In this document: positions 38,251 through 51,210 of the stretch, one piece after another
How positions within the stretch are numbered: the stretch's first letter is position 1
How the letters are laid out: each line of letters starts with the position of its first letter
Origin: Daphnia pulex
Taxonomy: Eukaryota > Arthropoda > Branchiopoda > Diplostraca > Daphniidae
NCBI RefSeq assembly: GCF_021134715.1
Contig: NC_060026.1
Location: 14,189,001-14,253,000, forward strand
Length of the DNA: 64,000 nucleotides
Direction of reading: 5' to 3'
Notes under the pieces: generated by a model
The model's database searches: none
What the model saw: the letters and a program-made list of their open reading frames with translations, nothing else
What the model was told of the DNA's origin: nothing
Translations under genes and position numbers: made by a program

Positions 38251-39696
38251 ATGCTTCAACGTCGAGGGGCTTTCGTAATCTTAATCGGCGTTGTGTTACT
38301 AGTGTGGCAATTCTACGTCGTCCAGCAAAGCCGAATGGTTGAGAATATTAACGTTGATTTTGAATCGTTTTCAAATAAAGTGCCAAAACATTTCAATTCC
38401 ATCGGAAACGAAGGGAAACACGAAAATGAGACGACGGTCTCGATGCCACATCCACTCGTGTTACAAACGAGTCTCGAACCCTACAGAGTGATGGAAAATT
38501 ATGAGCAAGAGAGACTGCCTGAAGTTGACACACCTTTCAAACGCATACTGTTCTGGAATGACGTAATAGAATACTTAAACATCGCTTAGACGTTTAAATA
38601 TCCCAGACCGAGATGGTTTTTTTAAAAGCAAATTTTGTTTCAATATTTAGGCGTACGGAAGCAAAGATTACGGAATTGGAATCGGACGAGATGCCCTACG
38701 CAAATGGGATTGCCCGGTATGGCAGTGCGAGACTTCGGATAACCGCACGGATGCCCAAGATTACGACGCCGTGGTCTTTCACCTCCGCAGTTGGAGCCGG
38801 AACGACTTGCCACAACGTCGATCACCCCATCAGCGCTACATCGGCTGGATTATGGAATCTGCAGCGTGGCGTGAATACATGGTGGACATGAGACCGATGG
38901 AAAATTATTTCAACTGGACGATGACGTATCGTTGGGACTCTGACATGGTCGGCCCTTACGGCTACGTCAAACCGATTGGAAATGTACCACTTCATCCAAG
39001 TGAGAGTCAAATGAAAGAGTATTTATCCAATTCAAAAGTCAATTACGCGAATGGGAAAACGAAAATGGCAGCTTGGTTTGTCTCCAACTGTTACTCGAGA
39101 AGTAGTAGAAACGAGATGGTTAACGAGCTACAAAAGCACGTCCGTGTTGACGTTTACGGAACCTGCGGAACGATGACCTGCCCGAGGAACATAGAAGACG
39201 AATGCCGAGAAATGGCAACCAAAAATTACAAATTTTACATGTCACTGGAAAATTCCCTGTGTCTCGACTACGTCACTGAAAAGTATCAAAAGAAATCTTT
39301 TTGAACGACTAAATAATGAATATTTGTTTTTGTTTTTTATTTTCAAGGTTCTTTGCTATGCTTCATCAACCCATCATCCCGATCGTTTACGGTGTTCACG
39401 ACCACTACGATCAAATTGCACCGACCCATTCCTTCATCAACGCTGCGAAATTTGAAACTATGAAACAATTGGCTGATTACCTGATCCTTCTCGACAAGAA
39501 TGACACGTTGTATAACGAATATTTCTGGTGGAAACCTCATTTTGAGGTGCGATACAGTCAAAAGGACAAAAACAAAAGCATGTGCCATCTATGTGCCGCT
39601 CTCCACAATACGACGTTACCACCGAAAATCTACAGGGACATGACCGAATGGTGGGAAACAAAATCAAAGTGTGCAGACTCACCTCACATATCCTGA
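38251..39696 (+). CDS. GT10 alpha-1,3-fucosyltransferase 2
   Basis: Model of three exons: 38251-38562, 38651-39282, 39348-39696, giving 430 residues. The membrane anchor GAFVILIGVVLLVWQFYVV follows a five-residue tail. The stem is Asn-rich and longer than in gene 1. The catalytic domain is highly similar to gene 1: YDAVVFHLRSWSRNDLPQRR, NWTMTYRWDSDM, the donor motif ENSLCLDYVTEKF, PIIPIVYGVHDHYD and CHLCAALH. Intron positions and phases (0, then 2) equal those of gene 1, so it is a tandem duplicate about 0.7 kb away. A polyadenylation signal lies at 39724-39729. Confidence 0.93.
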
Positions 39697-39723
39697 TGTG
39701 TACATACCTCGATGTTATCTGCA

Positions 39724-39729
39724 AATAAA
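39724..39729 (+). terminator. Poly(A) signal AATAAA of fucosyltransferase 2
   Basis: AATAAA lies 28 bp after the stop codon. Confidence 0.6.
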
Positions 39730-40739
39730 AAGAACATTTAAAATTCAGAAATGGGTCACGGGAAATTATCATTAGCCACTTCTTGGATTGGGATTTTGAA
39801 ATCTGACAAGGAAATGGGAATTCCCAAGTAGTGTAAGATTTAGTCACTCTGTACTTTCTTCGTTAGCCTAGTTTAATTGCGACCTCGAATCATGTCCTTG
39901 CCATTCGAGTTATCTACAGTGATGACGTTGCTAATTCAGTGGCCATGAGGCACACACTTCCCAACTGGCAAAAGGGACAAGACAAAGGAGTTCAGAAAAA
40001 TCCATTCAGTTACCATACTTGGAATAAAATTGCTGGGAATTGGGAAGCAACAGTCGAGATAATTCGATTGTCATCAAGGAATAAAAGACACTGTTTTAAA
40101 AAAACTATTTTAAGACAAATAATCAGCCACAAAAGCACGTGCACCGAGCCTTCTATGGTCCGAGTACTCCGAGACTGCGATTACATTGTGACAGGAATGA
40201 ATCGTCTGCTACCTAGAAAATTCCCAACAGGTGGCTACCACTTGGCGCAAATTTTGAAATTGAAAAAAAGGTAAACTTACTCAGATGTGAAACTTAATTG
40301 GGTTGGTGGTCACAGCTGTTGCCCTTGCGACAATAATCCGGACCACAAAGTCGCACAAAGTCGAGTATTTAGTTAAACACGAGAAGCTACATAAAATTCA
40401 TCTTCGTAATTACGTTTACTTTCGTTTGAGTATCAATTAACCAAACAGTCTTTGTCGTTCAAGGCTAATGAGGTGTTTCTTTGTGGGGGAAAACTTATCA
40501 ACTTATCAATCTCTAAACCGGTTTGTCTTGGACTAGTCATGCACTCAATAGCAGCCAAGAGAAATATTTGATCTGTGGATGACATCACCATTTTAATAGG
40601 AGTGACGTTTAAAAGACTCACGTCCATCACATGCCCAACTTGTTCGATTCCTCTGGCGAAATGAATTTCCATTTCTTCTGGAAAACACTGATTTTTTTTA
40701 TGTTGGTGGAATATTCGGCCGCAATGTCTTGCATGATTT
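39730..40739. other. Gene-free stretch after fucosyltransferase 2
   Basis: No convincing exon. A short word CACAAAAGCACGTGCACC near 40128 recalls the fucosyltransferase exon 2 (CTACAAAAGCACGT) and may be a further scrap of the relic that follows. Confidence 0.35.
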
Positions 40740-40870
40740 GATCCCTTTTGGCGGTGCGAAAATTTCCAGCAACCGCACTGATGCCTAATTCCCCCCCTCG
40801 GGAGTTACTACGACGCCGGGAAATTCCAAGAAACATTGGAAACAAAATAAAATCGCTCTTGCCGCAATAT
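40740..40870 (+). pseudogene. Relic of a fucosyltransferase exon 2
   Basis: The words GCGGTGCGAAAATTTCC, AACCGCACTGATGCCTAA, TTACTACGACGCCG and CTTGCCGCAATATCG follow one another in the same order as GGCAGTGCGAGACTTCG, AACCGCACGGATGCCCAA, GATTACGACGCCG and CTTGCCACAACGTCG in fucosyltransferase 2. It is a decayed piece of the region encoding WQCETSDNR...YDAVVFH, with insertions breaking the frame. It indicates an extra, lost copy in the cluster. Confidence 0.55.
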
Positions 40871-42363
40871 CGCGGTTACAAAATCAGCGTCACGATTTGT
40901 CGAGCGGATAATCTGCAGTTTGACATTACATCACTTGTTTTCTTAGCTATCGGTTGACCCATTTTACGATCAAATTGGTTCAACAATAGAATGTTATATA
41001 TTCAACATTCGTGAGCAAATGATTGGACAAGGTCTTTAATCAAAGGTGGGCGATTGTCAACGACAACTAGTCGAACCGTGAAAACGTGAGAACTGATAAA
41101 CATCGACATTAGCTGATGATTCGTTTCACTGCCAAGGCCTTTAACATTCGATTGCGGAAAAGAAAAGATTCGAAAAAGATCACGTCGATACCAAATTACG
41201 TAGTTACCCGTATCGGAAAAAAAATAGCCAAGGACGCGACAGAATCTAAGCGAGAGTCGTTCACATTCACAGCCGACTAGCAACAACATACTAACAAAAA
41301 GCTAAAAACCAAAAAACGTGTTTATTGCTGAACACAATCAAGGGCATCATTCAGTTTATTGTTTCGCTCTCCCATCAGCCGCTCGGTTTTTACAAGTTTT
41401 TAGGGTTTTGTATCACTTGATTTCGGGTGCTTGCGTCAAATTTTCAAAATCGTGTGGAGTCCTTGAAATTTCAATCGATTGGACCGATGCTAAATTTCCA
41501 ACAGGGAAATTCCGCCAAAACAAGGCGGTTTACAAGAGAGAAAAACACAAATCAAGGTTTCTTCCAAACACGGTGGCCAAAAAATTCCAGGCATTTGCAA
41601 TCACGGCGAGCGGGTTTTTTGTTCTCTGATTTCGTGTTTTCTTCGCAAATTCAGCGGTTGGCATTTACCGCAAAAAACATTTGTCAATGATGATCGAAAT
41701 ATTGACGAAATTTTGTAGAACAACGATTGCTTAGTTTCGCACCTTTCAAAATCCCCCCCATCCTGATTGGTACTGATTTAAATTTAAAAAAAAAAGCGCG
41801 AATATAAAACAAAATGAAATAGGCCATAAAAAGACTATTGCATGTTAGCTCATCGTTTGAAAAAACATGTGATGTGAAACAGTGTTCAAAACTTGTTTAC
41901 TCTTCGATACTCTAGGGAGTTGCCTAAAGCTATGAGAAAAACCTTGGGCGTCTTCCTGCGTAAATTTCCTATTTACTATCGGATATTACAACAACGCATG
42001 ATCGCATATAGAAAAAAGGATTTCCAAGGTTGGCGATGAACAAACAAATAATCGATTTCTATTGTTGTTGTTGTTTGGTCGGAAATCGGTCCTTATCGAG
42101 CCCCCCTTTTATTTTACTACCAAGAAATGACTATTTTCCATCGTTCATTGCTGGGTAACTTTGTAGTTTTACTACTCCAAATTAGAAGCTAGAGAAAGTG
42201 AAACAATCGGCGTTATTTACCGAGATTTGGCGGAAGTAGAAAACGGACGTTTCTCCTTCCGTTTCCTTCTTCCGAATTTCTACCAACAGCCAGACGACGA
42301 TCACTTTTCCTTTCAACTTCCCCCCGTCATTGCGAAATTTCACTTCTCCTTTTATTGGCAGCG
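40871..42363. other. Gene-free stretch between relic and fucosyltransferase 3
   Basis: No coding exon is recognised. It includes the 3' flank of fucosyltransferase 3. Confidence 0.45.
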
Positions 42364-43702
42364 TCAGGAGATCAGAGGCGACAGCACGCAGTAGGATTGA
42401 GTTTCCCACCAGTCGGTCATGTTGGCGTAGATTTTCGGCGAAAGTGTCGTGTTGTGGAGAGCGGCGCACAAATGACACGCGCCAACGTTGATGTCCTTTT
42501 GAGTGTAGCGCACCTCAAAATGAGGTTTCCACCAGAAATATTCGTTGTACAGCGTGTCGTTCTTGTCGAGTAGAATCAGGTAATCGGCCAGTTGTTTCAT
42601 AGATTCAAATTTTGCCGCGTTGATGAAGGAATGCGTCGGTGCAATTTGATCGTAGTGGTCGTGAACGCCGTAAACAATCGGGACTATCGGGCGATGAAGA
42701 ATCCCAAAAAACCTGAATCACTTAACAAATTAAAAAAAATTAATTCCTTGATTAAAGAAATCAATCACGGCAAGAGATTTTACTGACTTTTCAGTGATGT
42801 AGTCGAGACACAGCGAATTCTCCAGCGCCATGTAAAACTTGTAGTTTTTCGCCGCCATGGCCAGACACTCTTCACTCGAAGCATCTTCTCCCGGTTTCTT
42901 TGGACACGACAAGGTTCCACAGCCGCCATAGACGTCCACTTGCACGTACTTTTGCAGTTCCTGGACCATTTCGTTTCGACTGCTTTTCGAGTGGCAGTTG
43001 GTAACGAACCAAGCGGCCATTTTCGTCTTGCCATCGGCGTAATTCACTTTCCAACTGGGCAAATACTCTTTCATTTGACTCTCACTTGGATGAAGTGGTA
43101 CATTTCCAATCGGTTTGACATAGCCGTAAGGCCTAACCATGTCAGAGTCCCATCGGTAAGTCACGGTCCAGTTGAAGAAATTGGCCATCGGACTTGTGTC
43201 CATGTATTCCGTCCAGGCAGCAGACTCCATAGCCCAGAAAATGTAGCGCTGGTGAGGTGACCGACGTTGTGGCAAATCTCTTTGAGACCAGCTGCGAAAG
43301 TGAAAGACGACAGCGTCGTAGTCCTGGACATTGGTGCGATCGTTGGAAATTTCGCACTGCCATACCGGGCAATCCCATTTGCGCAGGGCATCACGGCCGA
43401 GTCCAACTTGATAATCAGGAATCCCGAAATACTAATTGAAAAATGATAATACAATTCATTTCTATCAACTAGATGAAAACGTTTCAAGTCAAAAGAGGTT
43501 CTTACGTCATTCCAGAAGAGTATCCGTTTGAAAGCCACATCAGGTAGTCTCTCCTGCTCGTATTTGTGCACCAGTTCGTAGCGTTCGATCGTCGCGTTTG
43601 ACTTTGGCGGCAGTTTGAAGGGTCCTCGTAATATTCCGCCAACTGAGAAGAATCGCCTTGGAAGTTGCGAGTAGACGAGCAGCACCGCAAACAACGCCAA
43701 TC
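42364..43702 (-). CDS. GT10 alpha-1,3-fucosyltransferase 3 (5' end not resolved)
   Basis: Three exons are seen: 43702-43506, 43431-42788, 42712-42364, encoding about 396 residues up to the stop. The first begins inside the membrane anchor (LALFAVLLVYSQ) after an acceptor TTTTATAG, so at least one upstream exon carrying the start codon is missing from the model; paralogues 1 and 2 have no intron here. The catalytic domain is typical: RDALRKWDCPVWQCE, YDAVVFHFRSWSQRDLPQRR, NWTVTYRWDSDM, ENSLCLDYITEKF, PIVPIVYGVHDHYD and CHLCAALH. Between the CGTLSCP and AMAAKNYKF blocks it has a somewhat longer, different segment (KKPGEDASSEECL). The other intron sites equal those of paralogues 1 and 2, including the AA/GT donor inside TEK. 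Inverted relative to paralogues 1 and 2. Confidence 0.88.
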
Positions 43703-46700
43703 CTATAAAATGAATTTGTAGCGTTTCAACTGAACCATCTTGATTTGAATAAACATCATCTCAGTCGGCACCACCGTCAAACTAAATCCAAACTTGTATC
43801 ACACCACAGTTGCACAAAGCTGCTCCTTATCATTCATCTCCGTCGATCTTATCTGTTCCAAACGTCAATACGTTACGCAAGAATAACTGCCCGAGGATAG
43901 GATCAAACCAGTCAATATGCTCAAATCTATTAGCCTTATCATGTGTGTTCACTTGGATAAGAATATTTCGACAGTTTTACGTTATTTTCTTTTCATTTCT
44001 TCTCTCCTCTGATTCATTAGGCAGCCCAGTCACGCGTTACCCCGGGCCCAACACACAGGTGAATACTTTCTCCTCCAGCCGATCAATCACTCCAAATTAA
44101 ATGAGACTTATGTGAGTCATAATAAATTGATTGAAACGTCACTTTTCCAAGTACTTTCCAAAAAAATCAACCCCCACTTAATTGGCGCGGCTACCCCTCG
44201 TGAATCAACTCCGGCTGGATGTCATGACGTCGATGGAATTGGATATCCCGGCCATTGGAAAATAGCACGAAAGGTGCGACCCAGTCATCGTACGTTGCAC
44301 ACACACCACCTTGAAATTTGAACAGATACAAAAAACAATACCTACTATAGAGGCATAACCTCAATCTTGATGGGCGTCTACACTATGGCTCCACTGTGGT
44401 AACAGAGTCACGATCTTTCGAAACTTAAAAGCTAAGCGGTAATTTTGATGCTCGGCTGTAATTCATCATCGAATTTCGTCAAAATCGTGAGAGAGAGAGA
44501 GAGAGAAAAAATTTAAAAAATAATACAAAGCCTTTTTCGACTTTTAATCCGCCGATCCGTCTGGTTCTTTCTTCTTTTGGCCCATGCGCCCACCCATCAT
44601 CAACGAGCCCATCTCAACAATTATCCAGCCCATCCGGATTTCTCCGGACAAGGGAACCTTAAAGTGCGTGATTGGATAGAAAGATAAATAGAAAAAAATT
44701 ACTCAGGAACTTTTGAAATCTTTAAACCTGTTAAGCAAAACCATAAAAGACACACTTTCAGGTCAGCCGTTATTTATTTAAAACTCGAAAAATGTCATAT
44801 CAATTAAAATTGGTATTTTTTAAAAAAGAACCGGTACACGGGATATTCATTCGACAAGTGTTTCATTTTACGACTTTTTTTTCCCGTTCGACAGAAAACC
44901 TTTTCGGGCCTATTAACCATCTGCGTATGTGAGCGCACATCACACGTGCACGATTTATAAACTTCCAGTCACATATAATTGGCGGTTGAGCATCTGCCGT
45001 GAATTATTCCTTGTTTCAACAGTAGGCGTCGTCGTCGCCCAAAAAGACACGAAAAGGTTTTCTACCCGCAACCAGATCATCTGTTTCCGACCGCGGTTTC
45101 CCCCCTAGTCCCAACTGGAGACGGAAACGCGGGAAACCGAATAATGAACTTTGAAGGATCCAAAGTTCAAATCGTGTCCCGCCATTTCCCGAATTTAAAA
45201 AAAAAGGGCGTTCCGGCCTAAAAAAAAAACAATTTCTTTTAATGAATAATGACAAGGCTGCTGCCGAGTTTCTCTAATGCGCAATTTATTTTATTCGGAT
45301 TTTTCATGGTTTTTTTAGATTTGGCTAAGGGCCTATCCGAACAAATACCAAACAAAAAACCGTTGCCATATTGTTATGCAAATTTTTTTTTTTTAAATCT
45401 TGGGCCAGGTCGAATCTATGCGCTTGTGTATATACCCCATGCGGTGATGCTGGGGGAATTGTTCTCGTGCAATAAATCGACGATACATTACAGATCAACG
45501 GGTTTGGAAGGTAAGAAATAAATTTAAAGGCAGACACACATTATACGTATGTCTACTAGATAATAACGCCGTATATAGACTTTTGCCATGAGATAAGGAA
45601 TTCTCCAAAAATGAGCGCCGGAACAAACACATGTTCCGTGTTCCAGGTGCATACGCATACGCACACACAATGCCGTGACGTAATAATAATAACCCAAATG
45701 AGAAAATGTAGAGTTTGACTTTTCTGTCGTTATATCCATTTCTCGTTTGCGCTTTAATAACTCGGATTATGCGTAATTATAGCCGGCGCTAATAAACCAA
45801 AAAAGAGGGAACAGAGCCTAAACAAAAGGATAACGTCAGAAAAACGCCAACAGTCACGCAATCATTTTCCGTGTTCCGTACAATAGAAAAAGAAAAATCA
45901 ACAGGAGTTGACATTTTTGTTTTTTTAGGGGGGAATTTCTCGTAAAAAAAAATATTTAGAATTTTAAAAAATAAAAATAAAATGTGTTGGCTTATTTGAA
46001 TAACGCAACAAATATTCCAGGTCGGAGAAACTACCAAGCGGCGCGCCATATTCAAAAATGTTTTTTTTCTTCCGGAAGCCTATTTTGTTTTCTTCCGCGA
46101 GCTATAATAATAATTCCAATGAGCTGCTTTTGCACGCCGCCAAAAGTGTACAGCAGAAAATGGTTTTCTTTCTAAACGAGTCGTAATCACCTGCTTTTGA
46201 AAAAAAAAACAGCTTGTGAATAACATAAGACTCATTACCTGGTTGATGAACTTGGGTGTACGATTATACAGCAGAGGGAGCAGCTCATCTTGATGGACGG
46301 ATTAAATGACATTGCACTCGGAAGTCTATTCCTGGATTAAAACACACGTGTTTGAACCGCTATACAAAACTGTACAACCCAATTCTTAAGTTGAATACTA
46401 AACAAAAATCTGAATCGCCTCGAAATAAACAATCGCCGAGCGCTAAAATGGCCAGAGGCGAGTTTCACATGGACTTTTGGCCGGCGTCACAAGTCGTTTC
46501 AAACGGAAGTTTTTTCTCAGCTACTCTTTACCCAAATGGTCAAACATTCAAAAAATTTGGACATGGCTGGCGCCTTTGACGACCGCCGAAAAAAAACCGG
46601 CAAATTTGAAAAAATAATAAAATAAAAAAAAGACCAGGTACTCGTGAACACGTAACTAGTGTATATATGCCCATCGTGAAGAGCTATAACTCTTGTTAGC

Positions 46701-48791
46701 CCGCATATACGTGTCAAGCATGCTCAGCGGGAACGCCTTCAAAAAAGTTGAAGCGAAGAATGGCGTCTACGATGGACGTGGGGGAATGATTCTAAACCTT
46801 TTTTTTCTATCCATCCCTATTTCTTCTTTTTTAAAGAAATAATATTAGGTGGAATTTGGACTTCACGGTCGTTTAGAATATTTGCAATTATTATCTCACC
46901 ATTAAATGACGTAATGAGTTAATTCCAAGAATCTATTTGAATTTCCACGAACGTAATACTGATTTCTGATTTAATTATAGACTAAATTATCTTTTTTTCT
47001 TAATTTGAAAACAATAACAAGCTTCCTAAATCCACTCTGGATGAAAAAATAAATAAATGTGTTCTTGACCCGATTCACCCGAATTTATCCGGAATGGATA
47101 TGACGGTACGGATACCTGTCCTATTCCGGTTTTCTCTTCATTGACACACTTTCCATCCATATTTATCCAAAGGATTTTGAACGACGTATCACTTATCCCC
47201 ATATATACCAACAATACTTAAAAATGTGTTTACCGACAATCATTGTTACGTGATTTATCACGCGAGATTTCTTAGTCGCAGATTCGGACGTGACCTCGAT
47301 GGAGCGGGAACAAAAAACGGACGTCACGATTTCATTGATTCCCCCAAATAAAAACAACTTTTTTGATGATCCATCAAAAAAATAGATAAATGCATTGCCC
47401 AGGTAATTTCTACGTGTGTCTTATTGAATTTCAAAGTCGCAAAAAGGAAAAGAAAAAGACAAAAAAACCATCATTTTCCTTTTTCGAGAGTAAACCCACC
47501 AAAAATCAAAAAGGAAATTCATTTTGACGGGAATAATAAATGTGTGTTTGGCCAGGTGAGAGACCCTCCAAAATAAAATGGAAAAAACAGCGGGGAATAT
47601 CCCGGCGGCCAAATATTTTCAAACAAGAAAATAATAAGAAAAGAAGAAAAAAGAAGGGGCTAATATTACACATACAAATTTGTGTTTGTGTTGTGGCCGT
47701 CCGTTTTCCCCAAACGTCCAATCACGGCCATTTTCAAACAAATGGAAGCCCGTTTTTTTTTTGCCTTTTGAAAAATATGATGTTTACAGCTATACGAGAA
47801 AAGCCCCCGGAAAACACACTGTACATTCCATAGATATTGACCCCCCTGGAAAATTTGTCCAAAATCCCATCAATTTAATAATTTGTTTTTCGTTTATATT
47901 TTTAGCAAGTCTAATGCGTAATCCCTCGTCAGGAATTTTCTTTGGGACATAATAAAACAAGGAAATGTAGACCAACACAGAAAAATGACGACTATAAGGA
48001 TGGTGGATGTTGTTGTCGGTCGTATACCATCGCCGGAGAAGTATTTTGGGCAATAAACGAACAAGGCAATGACGGCTACGTTTGTGTATGACCTCCGGGC
48101 TACATCAGATAGGACCCCAACACTGCCATCCTTCCATAACAAATTTCAAACCCCAAAATATATACACAGTTGGACTGTCTACAACCAACTTGCATATGCA
48201 TAACTCTCGGGAGAGCTCTGGGCCCGATCGCCATCATTAGTTTCCTGACTTGCCTATGACAATAACTAACGGGGTCGCTAGGTCAAATAGAGAGGGGCCA
48301 CAACCTCGATGAACCTCTTCCTTGTCTGAATAATAATGATAACACAACCCTATGCACATATATAGAGATTTGAAACCATCAGAAGAGGCTAGAAATGATT
48401 GTGGAACAAACTCAGATTCTCCAGTCGATAAACATTTTTAGCATGCCAGAGTTGTTGTTGTTGTTGTTGCTTCTGTTAATAATGACACATTTGGTTTCTA
48501 CTGCCAAAAAATTCGGTTTTTTTCATTTCTACTAGACGGACCGTCGTAAATCTACAGTTTTGTGTGGGTAGTTCCATTTTTGGGATTGGATGCAACACAC
48601 TGCAATTTTCGGTTGACTTTTTGGGGGCTATGGCTCGTCTTTTATTTTTCTGCTGGTTGCCGGCTGCGGAGCGAGCGAAGCGCTCATGTATATGAGCAAA
48701 TGCAAAATGGATAGACGCACACATTCGGCTTCTACCTGCGTCTTAGTGAAGAGGTGCCTTCGTTAAGTTGAGTTCAGCCTGAGCGTGCGCG
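43703..48791. other. Long gene-poor stretch
   Basis: About 5 kb without a convincing gene. The first part should hold the unresolved 5' exon of fucosyltransferase 3. One exon-like plus-strand block (44021-44058) has a strong pyrimidine-rich acceptor and a GTGAAT donor, with no partner exons found. Simple repeats: GA run near 44491-44505, GTT run near 48451-48469. The remainder is AT-rich with chance frames only. The last few hundred bases are probably the CUB gene promoter. Confidence 0.4.
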
Positions 48792-51062
48792 ATGACTAGA
48801 CTGCTGCTCGCATCGGTTCATCACGCCATCCTCGTGTTCTCGTGTGCTAGTCTCCTACTCTTTGGCTCGCTGTCAATTGGCGATACCATCGGCCAATCCT
48901 CCGACCGAGATGGACACGAAAATCAAACGGCCGTCACAGCACCTGCGGAGCATCGCGGCAGCACTAAAGGTATACTACACAGTTGGTGTTTAACATCGTT
49001 TCGGAGAGAAGAAAAGAGAATTTCAAGAATTTATAAATCGGAATTTTGGATAGCGGGTCACAAATATTGGCGGTGGGGATATCGCAAAACCAATCAAATC
49101 GACAGATTGGAATTACCTCGAACGGCCATAGAAGGTAAAAATTTAAATCAAAAAGTGTCAATGGCTCATCTTTCAAAGTGAATTTTTAAACCTTAAATCA
49201 AGATGACGAAAAGTGGATGCAGAAATTCGATGTGCCCCGCCTTCATTCCATCTTCGACCGTTATTTGAAAACGGTGAAAAAGACCAAATGGATGGGCAGG
49301 ATTGGAAAGAGTTTGCAGACCAAATGGCTTAAGTCGATGTTGTCCAACAGCATCGATCGGCACTCTAGTTCGAGTAGGTGTCGTTAAAAATAGCAAAAAA
49401 GGAATTTCATCTCTTAAAAATGTGTTTGCAATCAGCAGTTAAAGGCGGGCCTGACGATGTCGAACATCTCCAGCCGAGAATGGACATTAGTTTCTGGAAT
49501 TTGGTACCGTGCTATTCGATTCACACCGAGCCAGGTCTTTGTCTATCGACAGCCATTTGCGCAGCCATTGGCGGCACACCCAGTGGCTCCTGCATGCACC
49601 GGATGAGCATGACCAAAACGTGTTGCATCATCAACAGTAAAAATTTAAACATTCCTCCATGTTTAAAATTTTAAAATATAATCGAAACACATTCTGGCAG
49701 AGATTCTGACTACCTGTTCGGCTAATGTGGTGGCCAATAATACTTACTGGCAATCACCGCTGTTTGGTGTCGACTCCGGCTCGGTTTGCGTCATGGCCCT
49801 ACATTTGAACACGGGAGTTATCCGCCAGAATTTGCAATCCATTTGCCAAGTTCGGTCAGTTTTTTCAAATCTTTTTAAATGTTTAATCAAATTGAATTTG
49901 TGTTTAAATGAAATTGTATATAGGCTCGATTTCGACATGTTTTCCATCGCTCAACCCAACACGGCATCCGTCTGCTCGACGGATGTCTTTAGAGTGGCCG
50001 GATCTCTTAACACCGTTCCGCCCATTTGCGGAGATAATTCCCGACAACACAGTAAAAAGTTTCCATTATAAAGAACAGGAGAAAATAAAATATAAAGAAC
50101 GGACTCCCGTTTCTTTTATTTCCTAAAAATAAAAATAAAACAATTTTTACAGTGTACCTGACCTCAAAATCAACGGCCCGCAACATCCAGCTAATCTTCA
50201 GCATCGGTTCGGCGCCGACCATCGACCGCTCCTGGCGGATGAAAATCAGTTTGCTGCCTTGCGACGCAGACTATCTCGGTAATATCTCTACCCCTACGCT
50301 AAGTGCCGTCATTATTTAAAAAAAAACCTTTTTCAAATTCCGCGCCACTCAAAAACACCAAAAAGCCCCGCCCAATTGCCTGCAGTACATCACAGAGAGC
50401 ACGGGCACAGTGAAATCCTTCAATTGGAAAGATGTGGCGGCCAGTGCGACCTCGCAGAGGCAATTGGCCGATCAGGACTACCAAATTTGCTTCAGGACAG
50501 AATTAGTCGGCTCCAATCAGCAGGTAAAAGAGAATCAATTCCCTTTGACGACCCTGCAGGGGAAGAAAACTAATTGTCAATTTACCCATTTATGGAAATA
50601 TTGGTGAAGGTTCCAAACACTCATTGTCTGACCGAATGTTCGACTACCAACGGCGGCCTGGCCTTCAGTTTGAGTCGAATGGCTACCGTGGGGGGATTGA
50701 CGAGTAGCGCGGGCGGGAGCGGCGTGGCGGCCGGTAGCCAATGTGCCAACGATTTTCTATTCTTCCTCGGAGGATTCGACGTCTTGGGCAATTTCAACGA
50801 TCGATTCTGCGGCAATCGACTCAATCCAACGCCCGGCTCCGCCATATCGACGCCCATTTGCTGTAATAATGACCGTGCCGCTCACGGTTGCGTTGAGAAT
50901 TTTAGATTTTTAGAACGTCCGAATGACCTAATTTTCGTTTTGTTTTTTGTCCTTTTGCACATAGCCAAATTCAAACCGTTCCATTTTCGATACGTAACCG
51001 ACGGAGCCGAAACGGGTGACGGAAGCAACAACGGGTTCTGCTTGAATTTCGTCCAATTTTGA
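48792..51062 (+). CDS. Secreted arthropod CUB-domain protein
   Basis: Model of nine exons: 48792-48969, 49203-49373, 49439-49636, 49701-49854, 49924-50051, 50153-50278, 50366-50523, 50610-50862, 50965-51062, giving 487 residues. The N-terminal signal sequence is MTRLLLASVHHAILVFSCAS plus LLLFGSLSIG. A basic linker precedes a Cys-rich segment (CLSTAICAAIGGTPSGSCMH, CCIIN), as in an arthropod family of secreted CUB proteins. The CUB-like part includes CRLDFD-type CQVRLDFDMFSIAQP, VPPICGDNSRQHMYL, RSWRMKISLLPC and APPNCLQYITESTGTVKSFN. The C terminus FRYVTDGAETGDGSNNGFCL is also typical of that family. Exon 3 has a NAGNAG acceptor (CAGCAG, 49433-49438) allowing two forms differing by one residue. 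Role unknown; extracellular. Exon 8's acceptor is weak. Confidence 0.85.
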
Positions 51063-51204
51063 ATTTAAAAAATCAAACAGCGACAAGGTCTTTTCTTCGT
51101 TCGTTCGATTGTTGCTGACCATTTTCAGAACTGCGTGTACATATACATTTGAAGGACGATTTAGTTAGTACTTGGTTGTTTCTCCAAACACCACTCAATT
51201 CTCA

Positions 51205-51210
51205 AATAAA
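51205..51210 (+). terminator. Poly(A) signal AATAAA of the CUB gene
   Basis: AATAAA lies about 140 bp after the stop codon. Confidence 0.55.

Noticed and set aside
43810-44321. Plus-strand frames beside fucosyltransferase 3 that could make a small secreted protein
   Set aside because: Apart from one exon-like block there is no start, no chain of exons in phase and no domain.
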